From Carya illinoinensis (lineage: Eukaryota; Streptophyta; Magnoliopsida; Fagales; Juglandaceae): a DNA stretch of 64,000 nucleotides. Positions 10,508-22,321 of this stretch are shown here, piece by piece. The first letter of the stretch is position 1. Each line of letters begins with the position of its first letter. The notes beneath the pieces were generated by a model. That model was not told the origin of the DNA. It saw only the letters and a program-made list of their open reading frames with translations, and did not search any database. The position numbers and the translations under genes are program-made. The stretch covers positions 15,515,001 through 15,579,000 of the forward strand of contig NC_056754.1 of the NCBI RefSeq assembly GCF_018687715.1. Direction: 5' to 3'.

Positions 10508-12013
10508 ATGCCTCCGAAGAGAAAGGAAGTGCGCAACCCATCTCCACCTGTTCCTAGCTCTCCTTCAGACTCACCATTAGAGATTGACTCTACAGAACAA
10601 GGTAAAATTCTAATAGTCATAAAAGTTATTAATTAAGATTATAATAGAAAATTGATTATAATGTTATATATCATGATGACTTCACAGTACAATCTCATCA
10701 AGGTCGAGGCACTACGAGAGGCGTGACGTTGGAAAAATATCGTAAGGTGGGTAAGATCAAAGTTAACATTCTTGATGAACATACCGGAGGCGAAGGACAA
10801 CCAGCAGCTTGGCTTGCATCGCATGTGGGTGCTCTTACACGAACTTATGCACCTTTGGCAACAAGTTCATGGAAGAAAGTCCCCCAAGATGTTAAGGACC
10901 TTATCAAGAAGCGTTGTTTGGTAATGTTTAATAAATGAAATTTAATTGGACTTATAATTTTATTTTACTTTAAAGTTAGAATATTATAAATGATAATATT
11001 TTTGTCCAAACTTTTTTCTGTAAGGATGATTTCGAATTAAATTTTGGTCGGAGAGAGGAGCGTAAAACTGTGGAAGAGCTTATGAGTAATGCATTCCGCA
11101 AGTATAAGGCGAGGTGTCATGAGCATTATAATAAGTTTGAGAATAGTGAAGAAGCACGCCAACATCCTTTTCAAGATGTGCAACCTTCTGATTGGGAAAA
11201 ACTTTGTGACATGTTTGAGGATCCATCATATAAGGTATAATTAATTTAATTATTTTAGTCCTATTTTTAATTTCGCTTTCTAATATTTTGAATTCTTATG
11301 TAGGAGCGAAGTTCTATAAACAAAACAAATAGATCAAAATTGAAGATTACTCATCATGCAGGCTCAAGATCTTTCCACCGCCTCTCTAAAAAATTGGTAT
11401 TGCTATTCTTTCATTTGTATATAGTTAACTGAATATATCAATCATAATGACTTTATATCTTAACAAATCTTTATTATAGCAAGATTCAGATGCCAATTAT
11501 GATCTGACAAAATTATATGCTGCATCACATACTAATCGTAATGGAGAGTGGAGTCATCCTGATGCCCGTGAAAATTATGTAAGTATTATAATTTGTTTTA
11601 AATAAATATATTTGAATATTTATGATGATATTAACTCTTTATCTTATGTGTAGGATAAAATGGTTGCCATGCGTGCTGAATCTGCGTCAGATCAAAATTC
11701 CTCAAATACAGATGTTGAGATTTTTACACAAGTTCTGGGTGAACGTTCAGGATATTTGAGGGGTTTGGGTCGCTGTGTAAAACCTTCTCCCTCTTCCTCT
11801 TCTTCCGGGTCTGCCTCTATAGCTCAAGAGAATGCGAATAGTAGAATTGAAGAATTGGTTGCAAAACAACAAGAGTTAGAGACTCAATTGGCGAGACAAG
11901 GAGACATGGAGATGCGCCTCAAACAACATGAAGAAGAACAAGCACAGTTCAGGAGAGATATGCAACTCCAAATGCAACAGCTTATGCAACAGTACAGGCC
12001 TCCAACCAACTGA
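10508..12013 (+). CDS. TNPA-like Transposase_24 (Ptta/En/Spm) protein, six exons
   Basis: Exons 10,508-10,601, 10,688-10,920, 11,025-11,234, 11,304-11,396, 11,480-11,578 and 11,654-12,013 join with canonical GT-AG introns and no stop, giving 362 residues. The N-terminus is Pro/Ser-rich (MPPKRKEVRNPSPPVPSS). The middle carries the Transposase_24 pattern: WKKVPQDVKDLIKKRCL, KARCHEHYNKF, PSDWEKLCDMFEDPSYK, then HHAGSRSFHR. Exon 6 ends in a Gln/Glu-rich coiled coil (ELVAKQQELETQLARQ). Such proteins are the second gene of En/Spm elements, binding subterminal repeats and aiding excision; the palindrome arrays at both ends of this element are the obvious targets. It begins about 75 bp after the transposase tail. 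Confidence 0.85.
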
Positions 12014-12189
12014 TGGTTTTTTACGTCTAGCTTATGACATTATCTAATTATGTATGAACAATGCTAGTTTTATGGTTATTTATTTCTTCGCACTTATTAT
12101 AAAACTTTTGTGAGTAATTAAACAGTTCCTAATTTATGTTTTTCAAATAATATGGATGTGTATTTAGTTTTTTTATAATTATTGGTTTT

Positions 12190-12565
12190 AATAAAAATAA
12201 TATCCGTTCGAACGACCGAGTCACGTTCGAACATTAATGGGCATGCCGTTCAAACGATAATGTACCGTTCAAACAACAATGCGCAAACCGTTCAAACGAT
12301 ACCAGATGCTCAAAAAACCGTTCAAACGCATGACATTACAATATCGTTCGAACGTTGATCATCACCGTTCGAACTCTTATACCGTTCGATCGTCTCATTT
12401 AACGTTCGAACGTATTTCTACTGAGCGTTTGAACGTATCTTGATAACCGTTCAAAAGAGACGTTAACGTTCGAACGTTATATGAGAAGCATTCGAACGCT
12501 ATTCTGGAACGAATTTAAACCGTGACAAAAACATCCACCGTTCGAACGGTATCGAACGGTCAATT
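12190..12565. repeat. Right subterminal palindrome array
   Basis: CGTTCGAACG units and variants (CCGTTCAAACGA, CGTTCGATCG) repeat about every 20-40 bp over 370 bp. They mirror the left subterminal array and end about 155 bp before the right terminal repeat. Confidence 0.8.
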
Positions 12566-12719
12566 TCAAAATCGTTCCAAAAGATATATTTTGGGACGAA
12601 ATTCTGATTTTCGTCCCAATATATCTTCTGGGATAGTGATGTTGGGACGACCTTGGGACAAAATTTTTTCGTCCCAAAAAATCTTTCGGAACGAAATCTA
12701 TATATTTTGGGACGAAAAT

Positions 12720-12751
12720 TTTCGTCCCAAAAAATGTTTTTTGTTGTAGTG
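12720..12751 (-). repeat. CACTA right terminal inverted repeat
   Basis: The inverse of 2,213-2,244 over 32 bp without mismatch, ending GTTGTAGTG and followed by the AGT duplication at 12,752-12,754. Between here and the palindrome array lie several GGGACGAAA/TTTCGTCCC words that could form hairpins. Confidence 0.95.
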
Positions 12752-12996
12752 AGTGATTTTGATGATAACTTCTCAAAATTGTTAATAGTTTCAACTATCT
12801 GCTTGTGGAGTTCTTGTGAGGCATGGACGATGTCTTTGTGCAGTTCCCACTTGACTGCAGATCGTGCATAACAATCATCATTCACAGAAGCCAATCTCAT
12901 GTCAGTTAGCAGCTCTGGTGACAACCCAGGATATTTACAATAGAAATGCTTGGTAATGAGATAATCCAAAACTGAGTCCCCAAGAAATTCAAGTTG
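12752..12996 (-). pseudogene. DCL2: Dicer-like 2 RNase III domain exon, truncated at the CACTA insertion
   Basis: The minus strand reads QLEFLGDSVLDYLITKHFY, then KYPGLSPELLTDMR and ELHKQIVETINNFEKLSSKS: the second RNase III domain of plant DCL2, including the signature LEFLGDSVLDYL whose acidic residues bind the catalytic metal. A splice acceptor (TTACTTGTGCAG) lies just upstream at 12,997-12,999, so this is a genomic copy with intron, not a processed one. The exon ends at the CACTA border. The expected continuation is not found on the far side of the element at 2,212. No other DCL2 exon was recognised in the window. In the intact gene the product cuts double-stranded RNA into 22-nt siRNA. 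Confidence 0.8.
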
Positions 12997-15365
12997 CTGC
13001 ACAAGTAACAAACTTTTAACAAAGTCAAGAAGAACATAAATCAAATGAGGTCATAATTTTTGTCAACAGAAGTAACGGAGCCATACTGAGATAAAACTGA
13101 GTTTGAGGGGTAATATATATTGTCTGTTTCATCAGAAAATTCATCTCATTGGCTGTTTGTTTTTATTCTTTATTTAAGATTGGGAAGAAAATTCATCTTA
13201 TTGACAATATATGTCAACAGAAAATTAATAAATACTCATTGAATTTTATCATGAAATACAGACAAGTAAAATAGACCACAAATTCTCAAACTTCCAATCA
13301 CCACCAACTCGGTAACTCAACATCCAATTAAGCTCAAGATCAGAACCCCCAAAATTCCCATGGCCATTGGATTTAGGAGCAGTAATCAATAGTTGGTAGA
13401 ATTCAAGCAGAAATTCATGCTTTTAATCAATTAAAATCACAACTTTGATTTATTCACTTTAACCATTTTTCCATTTAAAACCAATAATAATGTCATGATG
13501 AATTTAAAATATATTGGTTTTAAATAGCTAAAATATGCAATATTTCAGCTCAATCAGTTATCAACAACTCAGTAAGCAAAGCACATATACTAGTGTGTAC
13601 AACATGAGCATTTTCATAGAGTTTCATATGTAGGAAACAGAAACATTTCATTTTCATATGCAGATCTTAAAACATATTATCAGAAAAAAATAGAGCGACA
13701 TTTCAATCTTTTCATATTTGGAATAAAACAACTGTTTATATTCAAATACACTTTGGCATAACATAACTGATCATTCTCATCTTATCATAACATATCGTAT
13801 CGTATCGAATCATATACCATGTTTAACCCCCGTGGTAGGGTTGTGCTATCCCTGGTGGCCAAACCAGGCAGTATCATATTGTGAAACTTTTCCTTTTTTC
13901 AATCTTGGAGCTCCGAGTGTGCACACAAGAAAGAACACATAAAAGACCACTTTGTTTCCAAAGTGGTTGCACTCATATCATATCATGTTGGTACCAACCA
14001 TATCATGTGAACTAGTATCATCATATCAGAACCATATTCAGAATTAAAATAAAAACAAATAAGCATGCTAAAGGTTTTACATATTCATATCATATCAAAG
14101 CACGTGCTGAACACATTCATATCATTTTCTAATAATCAATAACATATCCAAAACATTTCATATAACATGTATAAAAAAAAAAAAAACTTAATTTTCATAT
14201 TCGCTCTTTTGCGCATGTCATAAACATGTCAAATATTGCTCGTCTACACTTTTCATGTCAAAAAGCATTTTCTCTTTCATATAGATTTCATGAGTGGATA
14301 CAAAAGATATAACCGAGGTTGTTTTCACATTTTCTTTTCAAAATATAGCATGCACATTTTTACAAACCAACCTCAGTTCATTTATTTTTTATGCAAATCT
14401 AGCATAGGAACCCCGCTTACCTGATTCCTGTAGTGTATTATCAATGCCTTGAATTCGACCTCTATTAGCATCGTCACCTATTCATAAAAATAAATATACA
14501 CTAAGTATTAAATACCTACAATCGCCACTTCGATCTAATTAATTAAAATCCATAATTCCACATCAAATATCAGCACATTAACGGAAACCAAACAACCTCA
14601 TAATAATCCCCGAACAGTCCACACTTCAACCCAAACTACCATATACCCACTTCAATACTAACCTATACACCCATCAACCAACATCAAACTCAAATAATAG
14701 AAATATCAACACCAATATAGCAACCCAAAACTCAAACAACCACAAACTCAACCAAATAAGCAATAACCACATCAACCTTTTCTCCATTCACAACTCCACA
14801 AAATAAAATGTCCAAATCTTCTTAAATTCTACTCCACACCCATCGATATTCTTTATTGTTTATACCCAACAAAAGCCAACAACACCGTTGAAAATCTACT
14901 CAAAAAGTAGCACTAAAACCCCAAGCAAAACAAAGAAGAAGCACGGGTTGCAATAGAAAAAAAAATAACTTTGCAGAAAAAAAAAACAAGGAAAAAAAAA
15001 ACAAAAACCGAGTGGAAGAGGGAACATCTGAAATTGAAAGAAATATACTGGAGAAGAAGAAAGAAAGAAAAGAAAAGGAAAAAAAACAAGTAAATAAATA
15101 CCCAAAAAAAAAAGAGGAAAGTGAGAGAGAAGAGATCTAGAGAGAGAAAAAATTACCGGCTTGCAAAATCCTCAAAAAAAAAAAATGCAGCAAAGACAAA
15201 CACAAGGAAGGTAGAATGGCGTGAGAAGGAAAGAACCTAATGAGAACTGAAAAGGTCTGAAAGTGAGAGGAGAAAAAGAAATGCGGAACTTGAAGAAATT
15301 GAAACCAAAAAGTGAAGAAAAGAAAACTGATGGAGAAGGAAAAGGAGGCTTTATGCCTTACCTGA
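12997..15365. other. Unassigned repeat-like sequence
   Basis: About 2.4 kb with no credible gene. 13,780-14,430 has CATATCATATCAT-rich sequence and a mixed-composition core (near 13,830 and 14,400) with the feel of a Ty3/gypsy LTR, but neither boundary nor partner was found. 14,880-15,365 is strongly purine-rich on the plus strand, which creates artificial Phe/Leu/Ser-rich minus-strand frames. The receptor kinase pseudogene loses similarity at about 15,366, so a rearrangement joint lies there. Confidence 0.4.
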
Positions 15366-15814
15366 ATGTAAACATCTGCTTTGACTGTGATTGGTAGTTT
15401 CTGATGCCACTCCAGTGCAACATACCCTTTTGTCCCTTTAATGCTGGTAAAGGTCCTAGTTTGGTCTGGTTTCAGCAGCTTTGCCAATCCAAAGTCACAG
15501 ATTTTTGCACACCCATAATCATCCATGAGAATGTTCTGGGGTTTTATGTCACAGTGAATGATTTGTTGCTCACACTCTTCGTGGAGATAAAAGTATTCCT
15601 CTTGCTATGTCGCGAGCAATTCCCGTTCTTTCTTCCCAACAAGTTTGTTTTTTTGGTGTGAAGAGTATATCTGCGAGTGACCCATTGCTCATGTACTCGT
15701 ATACCAAAAGTCTATGAGGTCCATCATGACAGTACCCGAGTAGACGGACAAGATTTCTGTGATGCGTTCTCCCGATCACTTTCATCTTAGTCCGGAACTC
15801 TCTTTCCCCTTCAG

Positions 15815-16384
15815 AGTAGTCTCATTGGAATATCTATATCTAAAAGTAAATATACTTTTTAACTATGGGATACAAAATTTACTTGCACTGGATTAGTCAT
15901 TAGCAAATTTTGTAGCTTTTAGCTACAGTAATTATAAACCTTATACCAAATTTGATAGGTAATGTACATATACAAAATACTGATTTTATTATTTTTTTTA
16001 TAACACTCTCTCTCTCTCCTCTCCATCTACATCCACAAACTTCCATAAGTTTCTTTAAATTAAATAGTAAAATGTGATAAAATAAAATAAATTAATAATT
16101 AATAATTAAAATATGATAAAATAAAATAAATTAATAATTAAAAAATTAAATATTTTTTAAATTATTAATTACTCATTACTATATAATAAATAAATGAATA
16201 TCCAATGTGAAAATTTGATGTGAATAGATAAAATCAAATTCATCCTATATTATTTTATTGTTATATAATAAAAAAATAGCTATTCCAATGTGGAGATTTA
16301 TATAAATGAAATAGCCAAAATTTAAATTCATCTTATATTCATCAAAATTGTTCTTTACATATGCATAATCCATTAACAATGCTC
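15815..16384. mobile_element. A/T-rich MITE inside the kinase N-lobe
   Basis: The kinase reading frame stops after GEREF at 15,815 and resumes after 16,384; the second kinase copy (55.1 kb) is continuous here, which defines the insert. It is 570 bp, flanked by a TCAG direct repeat (15,811-15,814 and 16,385-16,388), very A/T-rich and without genes. Its right end read inward, GAGCATTGTTAATGGATTAT, resembles the right end of the MITE at 22,321. Confidence 0.75.
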
Positions 16385-17064
16385 TCAGCCAACACTTTCT
16401 CTAGCTTCTTGACTGCCACAATCTTTTGGCCATTGAATATTGCGCCTTTGTAAACTGAGCTAAATGATCCTCTTCCAACCACTTCCCTAAAACCATCGGT
16501 CGCTTTCTCGAGTTCTAGATACGTAAACGATCGCAGAGCAACATCGTCGCTCAGCTCAACATTTCCATTAACCGGGAGCTTTCCATACCATAAATGATTT
16601 TTATAGAACACAATTCCAGAAATTACCAACATCATACCTCCAAAAGTAAGAAAGACAGCACTAATAATTAGAATTACCAGTCTAAGAGCATCCTCATTCG
16701 ATTCCCCATCCCCCCGTTTCCCTATTATTTGTTGAAAGTTTTAGGGTTTTCTCTAAAACCAGCCCTCCATCCGGTTCCCTAAAATGGGGTTCTAATTTTC
16801 GGGGTGTACAGGAAATCCCCATCTTTGGGGACCTACTGTACATCTCCAAATCCCATTTCCCCATCCTGTCCCGCGTTCATCCCTCTCGACGGTTGGTGCT
16901 CCAATAATCGCCTCTCCTGCTAGGAAATCGGTATTTTTCTTCTCATTTTCTCACCCCTGTTAATTTCTTGCGTGTTTCTTGATGATGAAACATCTAATGC
17001 TTTGGAACTGATGTTTGGTTGGTGTGAAAAGTCCTAGGGTTTTCTTGTGGCTATTTCCCTGGGT

Positions 17065-17425
17065 TATCCGTTTGGTTGTTGTGAAAATTTATGTTCGGTG
17101 AAGGGAACTTTTTTCTGAGTTACCTGTTTGGTTGCTGTGAAAATAGATTGGACCTTTGCTTTGATTTTTTCCTGAGCAACCCGTTTGGTTGCTGTGAAAA
17201 TGTGAACCGGGCATGGTGTCATATTTTCTTGAGTAACCCGTTTGGTTGCTGTGAAACCGAATGAGGTCTGGCTTGCGTTTTGATGAATGGTGCCCCTGTT
17301 TGGTTGGTGCGAATTTCAGAAAATGTTTGCTGCCCTGTTTTTCCTTCTGTGATTGTTTGGGAACCCCGAAAATCATCCATGATGTTTCTGTCATATTTTC
17401 CTTTGGCTATTGTTTGGTTGCTGCA
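17065..17425. repeat. GTTTGGTTGCTGTGAAAA interspersed tandem repeat
   Basis: The word GTTTGGTTGCTGTGAAAA or a close variant recurs near 17,070, 17,127, 17,182, 17,241, 17,301 and 17,413, spaced about 55-60 bp. The spacer sequences differ more than the core. On the minus strand it encodes a recurring HSNQTG peptide, which I regard as incidental. Confidence 0.7.
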
Positions 17426-18890
17426 AAAATGTATACTCTTTTCCTGTGATGATTATCTAGCTCACATGTATTGTTTGGTGGGCCAGAATAGATTTATGAT
17501 TTTGAATCTTTGGTGATCCAAGATTGGTTTTCAGTTGCTGTGAACATCTTTGCTTGATGAATTTCGGATCTAGATTTTTTTCCATATCTTTTTCCTTCAA
17601 AGCATGCTTCTTGGGCTGCTGTTTCTTGGTCTTTCATATCCAATGTTGAATTTGCCCCTGAATGTTGTGATCTCTCTTCTAAATTCTGTTTTCATTATGC
17701 AATTTATAAAAATACATTATGCAATCTTTGTAACCTGTGATTATTTGAGAAGACAATTAATTTCACTACAACTACTTTCTAGATTTTAATTTTTATCTCT
17801 GATTAGAGACTTGAATGGATTAATTCCATACGTGGTGGACATTTGATCTTTATCTTTTTAGAGATAGATGAATACTTCACATATATAATAGTTGATCATA
17901 CTTTTATTAAATCTTGTTGGAAATGCAAGAATGCTTTTTATGTGTAATCTTGAATTGATGGATTTTTATTGGTGCTCCAATAACATGCTGCTATTAAGAA
18001 CTTGCTCTTGGTCCTTTAACATGCTGTATTCGGCCCCTTTAATTTAGTCTCTTGCTCTTGTTTGTTATTAAGAACTTGTGTTTGGAAAATGCATTTTTTG
18101 GGCTTTCGGACTCCTATTTTTTAATATAATTAGAGAGTGGAATTTCTCTCCACATAACTCTATATTATGGAAGGTATTAATAGCCCAACATGCTCATAAC
18201 TTTATGCTTGAATCGATGGAATATTGCAACTGTCCTTGGAATAAAATAGTTTGCTCATTTTGATATTTGATGTTGGGTCATTTGCAGTGTTGCGTATCTC
18301 TCAGGGGAGAGGGTTTATATTAGGCTGTGATGATGGTGTTATAGTGCGGGTTATGTCAGAAGTGTGTATGGGGCTCCATCGATATGGCGGGGTAATTCTC
18401 ACCCGAATTGCCATATTGCAGTTTGTGGTACTTTCCACAAAAGGCAATCGGGGTTCGGGTGAGATTTTGCAGCCATTCGATGTTGGGCTCCTTGCTTACA
18501 CATGGTGTCAATATTTACACCATTCTGAGCCTTTTTAATTATTTATATATTTGATATGGATGTAGAACCGGATGGGGATGCTCGTATTTAGGATTATTTT
18601 GTTTTGCATGTTGTTTGGTATTATGGATTAATTGAGTTATATTATGTGTAAACTAAACCACAGGGTTGTGATGATGACAACCGTTTGTGGGGATACGGGA
18701 AATTTAATGGTCATTTCCCCAATGGCTAGGTAATCAGGACGGCCAATAAGTATTGGCAACCGGTTGTTTTGGCCATCAGTGGGTGGCCAACTTTCCAAGA
18801 TCATACCAAACGGTTTCTGAGCCATCCACCCGGACTAACACCCCAAACTTTCCGAATTTCGTTTCTAACATTTTCAATGCGTTTTTAGCA

Positions 18891-20045
18891 ATGGATTCAC
18901 AAGACTCTGGACATATGTTCTTCACGAATCTCTTAAGTCAAGATCCTCAACTCGACCCCACTTATGGTGGGTAAAGTGGATCATCTCCAATGACCCTTGG
19001 TGACTCTTCACCCCTACCCCCTAATGAGCCTATCGGCAATAGGAAATCAGTGAGGGGTGCAAATTTCAACCTCGAAGAAGACAAGTTACTTGTATCGGCA
19101 TGGCTAAATTGTAGCCTTGATGCCGTTCAGGGAACAGATAAAAAACACTCCCAACTTTGGGAGAAAATTTATGAGTACTTCCAGCAATTTAAGGAAACCA
19201 CAAATGACCGGACAATAAAGTCTTTAATTCATCGGTGGTCGGTTATCCAAAAGGCCACAAACAAATTTTGTGCGAAACTAGCCCAAGTTGAAGGGTTAAA
19301 TCAAAGTGGCATGACCGAACAAGATAAGGTAGAATTTCCAAATCATTACTTCAGTAATTTGAGTTTAATTTCTCGTTTGTGACATTGGTTTAATATGCTC
19401 ATTTTTTCCCATGCAAGTTTGAGAAGGCGAAGCTAATGTACCAATCACTCGAGAAATGCTCATTTCAGTTCGAGCATTGTTGGCACCTGTTGAAGGACCA
19501 ACCTAAGTGGATTTGGCGCCCCACAAAGGAGGAATCCAAAGCAGAGGAAGATGATGTCCCCATCCCCGACCCCAACTCGATGTTCTGACGCTACAGTTGA
19601 TTCAGTTTTTGATATTGAGGCAGATCAAATGCATGCTCATGAAGTTATCGAGCCCAACCGACCAATTGGAAGGAAAGCTGAGAAAGGAAAACGAAAGGCC
19701 CAAGGCAGGCAAGCAGAGGAGAATTTCCAACTCAGGAAGATGAAATGTACTCTTTTGGAGGAGTCACGCGCTCAGGAGAAAGAGTTTTATCGCCTTAAAG
19801 CCGAGAAGATGGAGTATGACAAGGAGACAGAGGCAAGAAAATTACAACTTGAGGATGAAAGACTGGGGTTGGAGGCCGAGAAGATGTCGCTTGATCGAGA
19901 AAAAGAGCTCAGTAAAATCCGGCAAGAGGACGAACGGCTGCGGTTGGAGGCTGAGAAAGTGGAGGTCGCGAAGAAGGAATCAGATCAGCGCATCATGATG
20001 ATGGATGTGAGTGTGATGCCAGAAATGCAGCGGCTTTATTTCTAG
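18891..20045 (+). pseudogene. PIF/Harbinger ORF1-type Myb/NAM-associated protein, damaged
   Basis: From ATG at 18,891 (MDSQDSGHMFFTNLL) the frame hits a TAA at 18,972, then continues with a trihelix-like Myb domain: FNLEEDKLLVSAWLNCSLDA, then YEYFQQF and RTIKSLIHRWSVIQ. A probable intron (19,329-19,417) leads to AKLMYQSLEKCSFQFEHCW and LKDQPKWIW, typical of the NAM-associated C-terminal domain. After a frameshift near 19,560 the frame continues as IGRKAEKGKRKAQGR and a long Glu/Lys coiled coil to 20,045. ORF1 proteins of this superfamily act with the transposase to bind element ends. One nonsense change and one frameshift make this copy non-functional. Confidence 0.75.
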
Positions 20046-21782
20046 CAACTCCAGAGGGAAATCATGGCGAGACGCATTAGAGATGCCGATTTGGATTGAT
20101 TATTTATGATCATGTTATTTATTTTATGTTTGGGACAATTATGTTTGGGACAATTATTTTATGAAGCGGGTCTTGATTACTATTATTTTGCATGCAATAC
20201 GAGCGCTGGTCTTGGTTACCATTAATTAAAAAAGACAGAAAATATTACTATTTCATCCAAATAAAAGATTTTATCATCAATACGTGACTACGGATCTTCA
20301 TTAGAGAAATTGATATTAAGTACTCTTCTAATTAAATTTTCCATTACGTTAGAAAATTCACTAATTAAAAATAAAATTCTATTTTTATAATACAAATTAG
20401 TATTTAAAAAAAAATACTGTATTGGATAGTCAAAATCTCCAATAAATATTTAGTAGAATTTGATATTTGGAAAAAAAAGATAATAAGACAAAAGAGTTAG
20501 TAGTTAAGATTGTAAATGGAATAGAGAGAAAAAAGTAATAAAAAAATTTTTAGAGATAGGGATGGGGAATGAGATGTAGGAGGTTTTTAGAAGATAAACA
20601 AATTTTAGGGAATAATTTGAGAAAATGAGTATTTGAGTTAAATTATAGGGATGAGGATGGGGAACCCAATGGGGATGCTCTAAGGCCTTTCTGGTTGTCT
20701 TTTGGCATATCAGCGGGTGTCGATTTCCCTACCTTGATGAAAGCAATGCTTGAATCAGTCAACCGCCTTCTCCCGTATCTCAATGGGAGCCTTTGTTTTC
20801 TGCACCCCCTGTCCTTGAATAAAGCAGCTTCACAGTTACAGTCCTCTAAGCAAGCTCGTTCGCAATCTTCTGAGTGGAAATGACAAAACAGAATACGAAA
20901 TATCTTCCCATATGGTATTAGCCAGCTCGTGCATGGTGTATGGATTGTATTCATTCTTACTGTTGCAACCTGCTGCATTGAAACTTTTCTCACAGCCTGC
21001 TGTCCAGTTTCCCTGGTCTCGAACCCTGGGAGACATATGCATTCAGCTTTATTGTCATTTAAAACACAATACCCGTTTAATCCACAGAGACCCTTGGGAT
21101 CACACAAATCATTGGAAGATGACCATACATCCGACCAGTTTCCATTCTGTTTCAACTCATACGAGTACAGTCGGAAGTTCCCATCTGCATCAATTCTCAT
21201 AAGATAAATAGTTTCCTTTGTAGGATATCCTCCATCGGTTAGATTCCTAATGTTAGCACCAGTAGCGTTAAGCAAGTAGAGATGGCCGTCAGGACTAAAG
21301 TTTAGCGTTACGTTATCTCCACTTCCAAATGTCCCAGATGCATAATAAGCATATTCAGCGGTGTCGGGAGTGTCCACCGGGTCTTGAACAAGGTGTCCAG
21401 CATGTTGCATTTTAAGACGAAAGATACCCGTTGAGTGATCAGTTTCTGATATACTAGCAAACAGCTCCGTACCTGCTAAGAGACGTTGACCGGGTAAAAG
21501 GGAATCAGTCGGATGCTCAAAACTCTGCCACAGTATTTCTTGATCGGAATTATAGAGCACAAAATTTCCTGTATCAAGCATGGCAGCTGAAGTAGACCCA
21601 AGAGAATCAGCTATGATGGTTGTTTGCTCTGGTGTCGATTGTAGGACAAGCGTGCCATCCCTTGAAAAACTCAAGGTAGCACTGCTGGAGACTGGAGGTT
21701 CGTCACGGTTTGCAGTCCAGACAACAGTTTTTTGAGGAAATTCAGCAAGAAAAATACCAACAGCGTAGCCATTGACTTGTTA

Positions 21783-22321
21783 GAGCATCCACTTTTGTTT
21801 ATGCATATGCAAAATTATATCTTTTGAATATTCAATTTGCCATACAAGCAAGACTTTCACGTAGGCTTATGTAAATTTGAGATAAAATAATAATAAAATA
21901 TTATCATTTTATTATTTTTTTTTACTTTTTTTTAATAGAGTTTATAATTTTCATGTATTGGGTTAATACTTGTAATTAGCACCCAAAGAAATTTTATTAG
22001 CACCCAATACATGTATTCAGAATATGTAAGAGAGAAATGCACGGGTTTGATCTTCAAATATTAAAACATTTGAGTAAAATATATTTTGAAGAGTGAATGA
22101 GTAAAATATATAGTAAAATATGTAGAAAGAGAGTGGGAGGAGAGAGAAAGACTGAGTAAAATATATTTTAGAGAATGAATAATAGATCTTCAAACATTTA
22201 AAGATATTGTTCATAACTATGTAAATATTTAAAAATGTATAATCTAATATAGATAGATTTAGGCTCATATTATGTAAATATAACTTTGCATATAAATATG
22301 CATAGACCAATGTGAATGCTC
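21783..22321. mobile_element. MITE inside the lectin-domain start
   Basis: The receptor kinase frame breaks between FAFGLY (22,322) and QVNGYAVG (21,778); the intervening 539 bp have terminal inverted repeats (left GAGCATCCACTTTTGTTTAT, right read inward GAGCATTCACATTGGTCTAT) and TA on each side. It is A/T-rich and has no gene. The ends resemble those of other GAGCAT-starting elements in this window, so it belongs to the same broad PIF/Harbinger-like group (inference). Confidence 0.8.

Larger units (their letters stand above)
2213..12751 (+). mobile_element. Complete CACTA (En/Spm-type) DNA transposon, 10.5 kb
   Basis: The element starts CACTACAACAAAAAAC and ends with the exact inverse, giving terminal inverted repeats identical over 32 bp (2,213-2,244 and 12,720-12,751), flanked by AGT on both sides. 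Inside are the two genes expected of an autonomous CACTA element: a TNP2/TNPD-like transposase (6,874-10,182) and a TNPA-like Transposase_24 gene (10,508-12,013). An extra antisense ORF lies at 2,800-4,017. Arrays of a CGTTCGAACG palindrome fill both subterminal regions and two internal blocks. Both transposition genes read through with canonical introns; the only clear damage is in the transposase C-terminal tail. This is the best preserved mobile element in the window and may still supply activity (inference). Confidence 0.95.
16686..20680 (+). mobile_element. Non-autonomous PIF/Harbinger element, 4.0 kb
   Basis: The element begins GAGCATCCTCATTCGATTCC and ends in a close inverse (the right end read inward is GAGCATCCCCATTGGGTTCC). 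It is flanked by TAA at 16,683-16,685 and 20,681-20,683, the TWA-type 3-bp target duplication of PIF/Harbinger. Removing it restores the receptor kinase frame between the extracellular and transmembrane parts. It carries only the Myb/NAM-associated accessory gene, no DDE transposase, so it depends on another element for movement. The first 2.2 kb are non-coding and hold a repeated GTTTGGTTGCTGTGAAAA word. Confidence 0.85.

Noticed and set aside
2212..12755. Continuous DCL2 gene with the CACTA element as an intron insertion
   Set aside because: The left flank does not encode the expected DCL2 continuation and has no splice site or DCL2 exon in the visible 2.2 kb.
14896..15330. Phe/Leu/Ser-rich minus-strand frames resembling membrane proteins
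   Set aside because: The region is an A/G-run sequence; the hydrophobic peptides follow from poly-purine composition.
17089..17394. HSNQTG repeat protein on the minus strand
   Set aside because: The peptide repeat simply reflects the DNA word GTTTGGTTGCTGTGAAAA; no start context, no relatives known to me, and it lies in the non-coding part of a Harbinger element.
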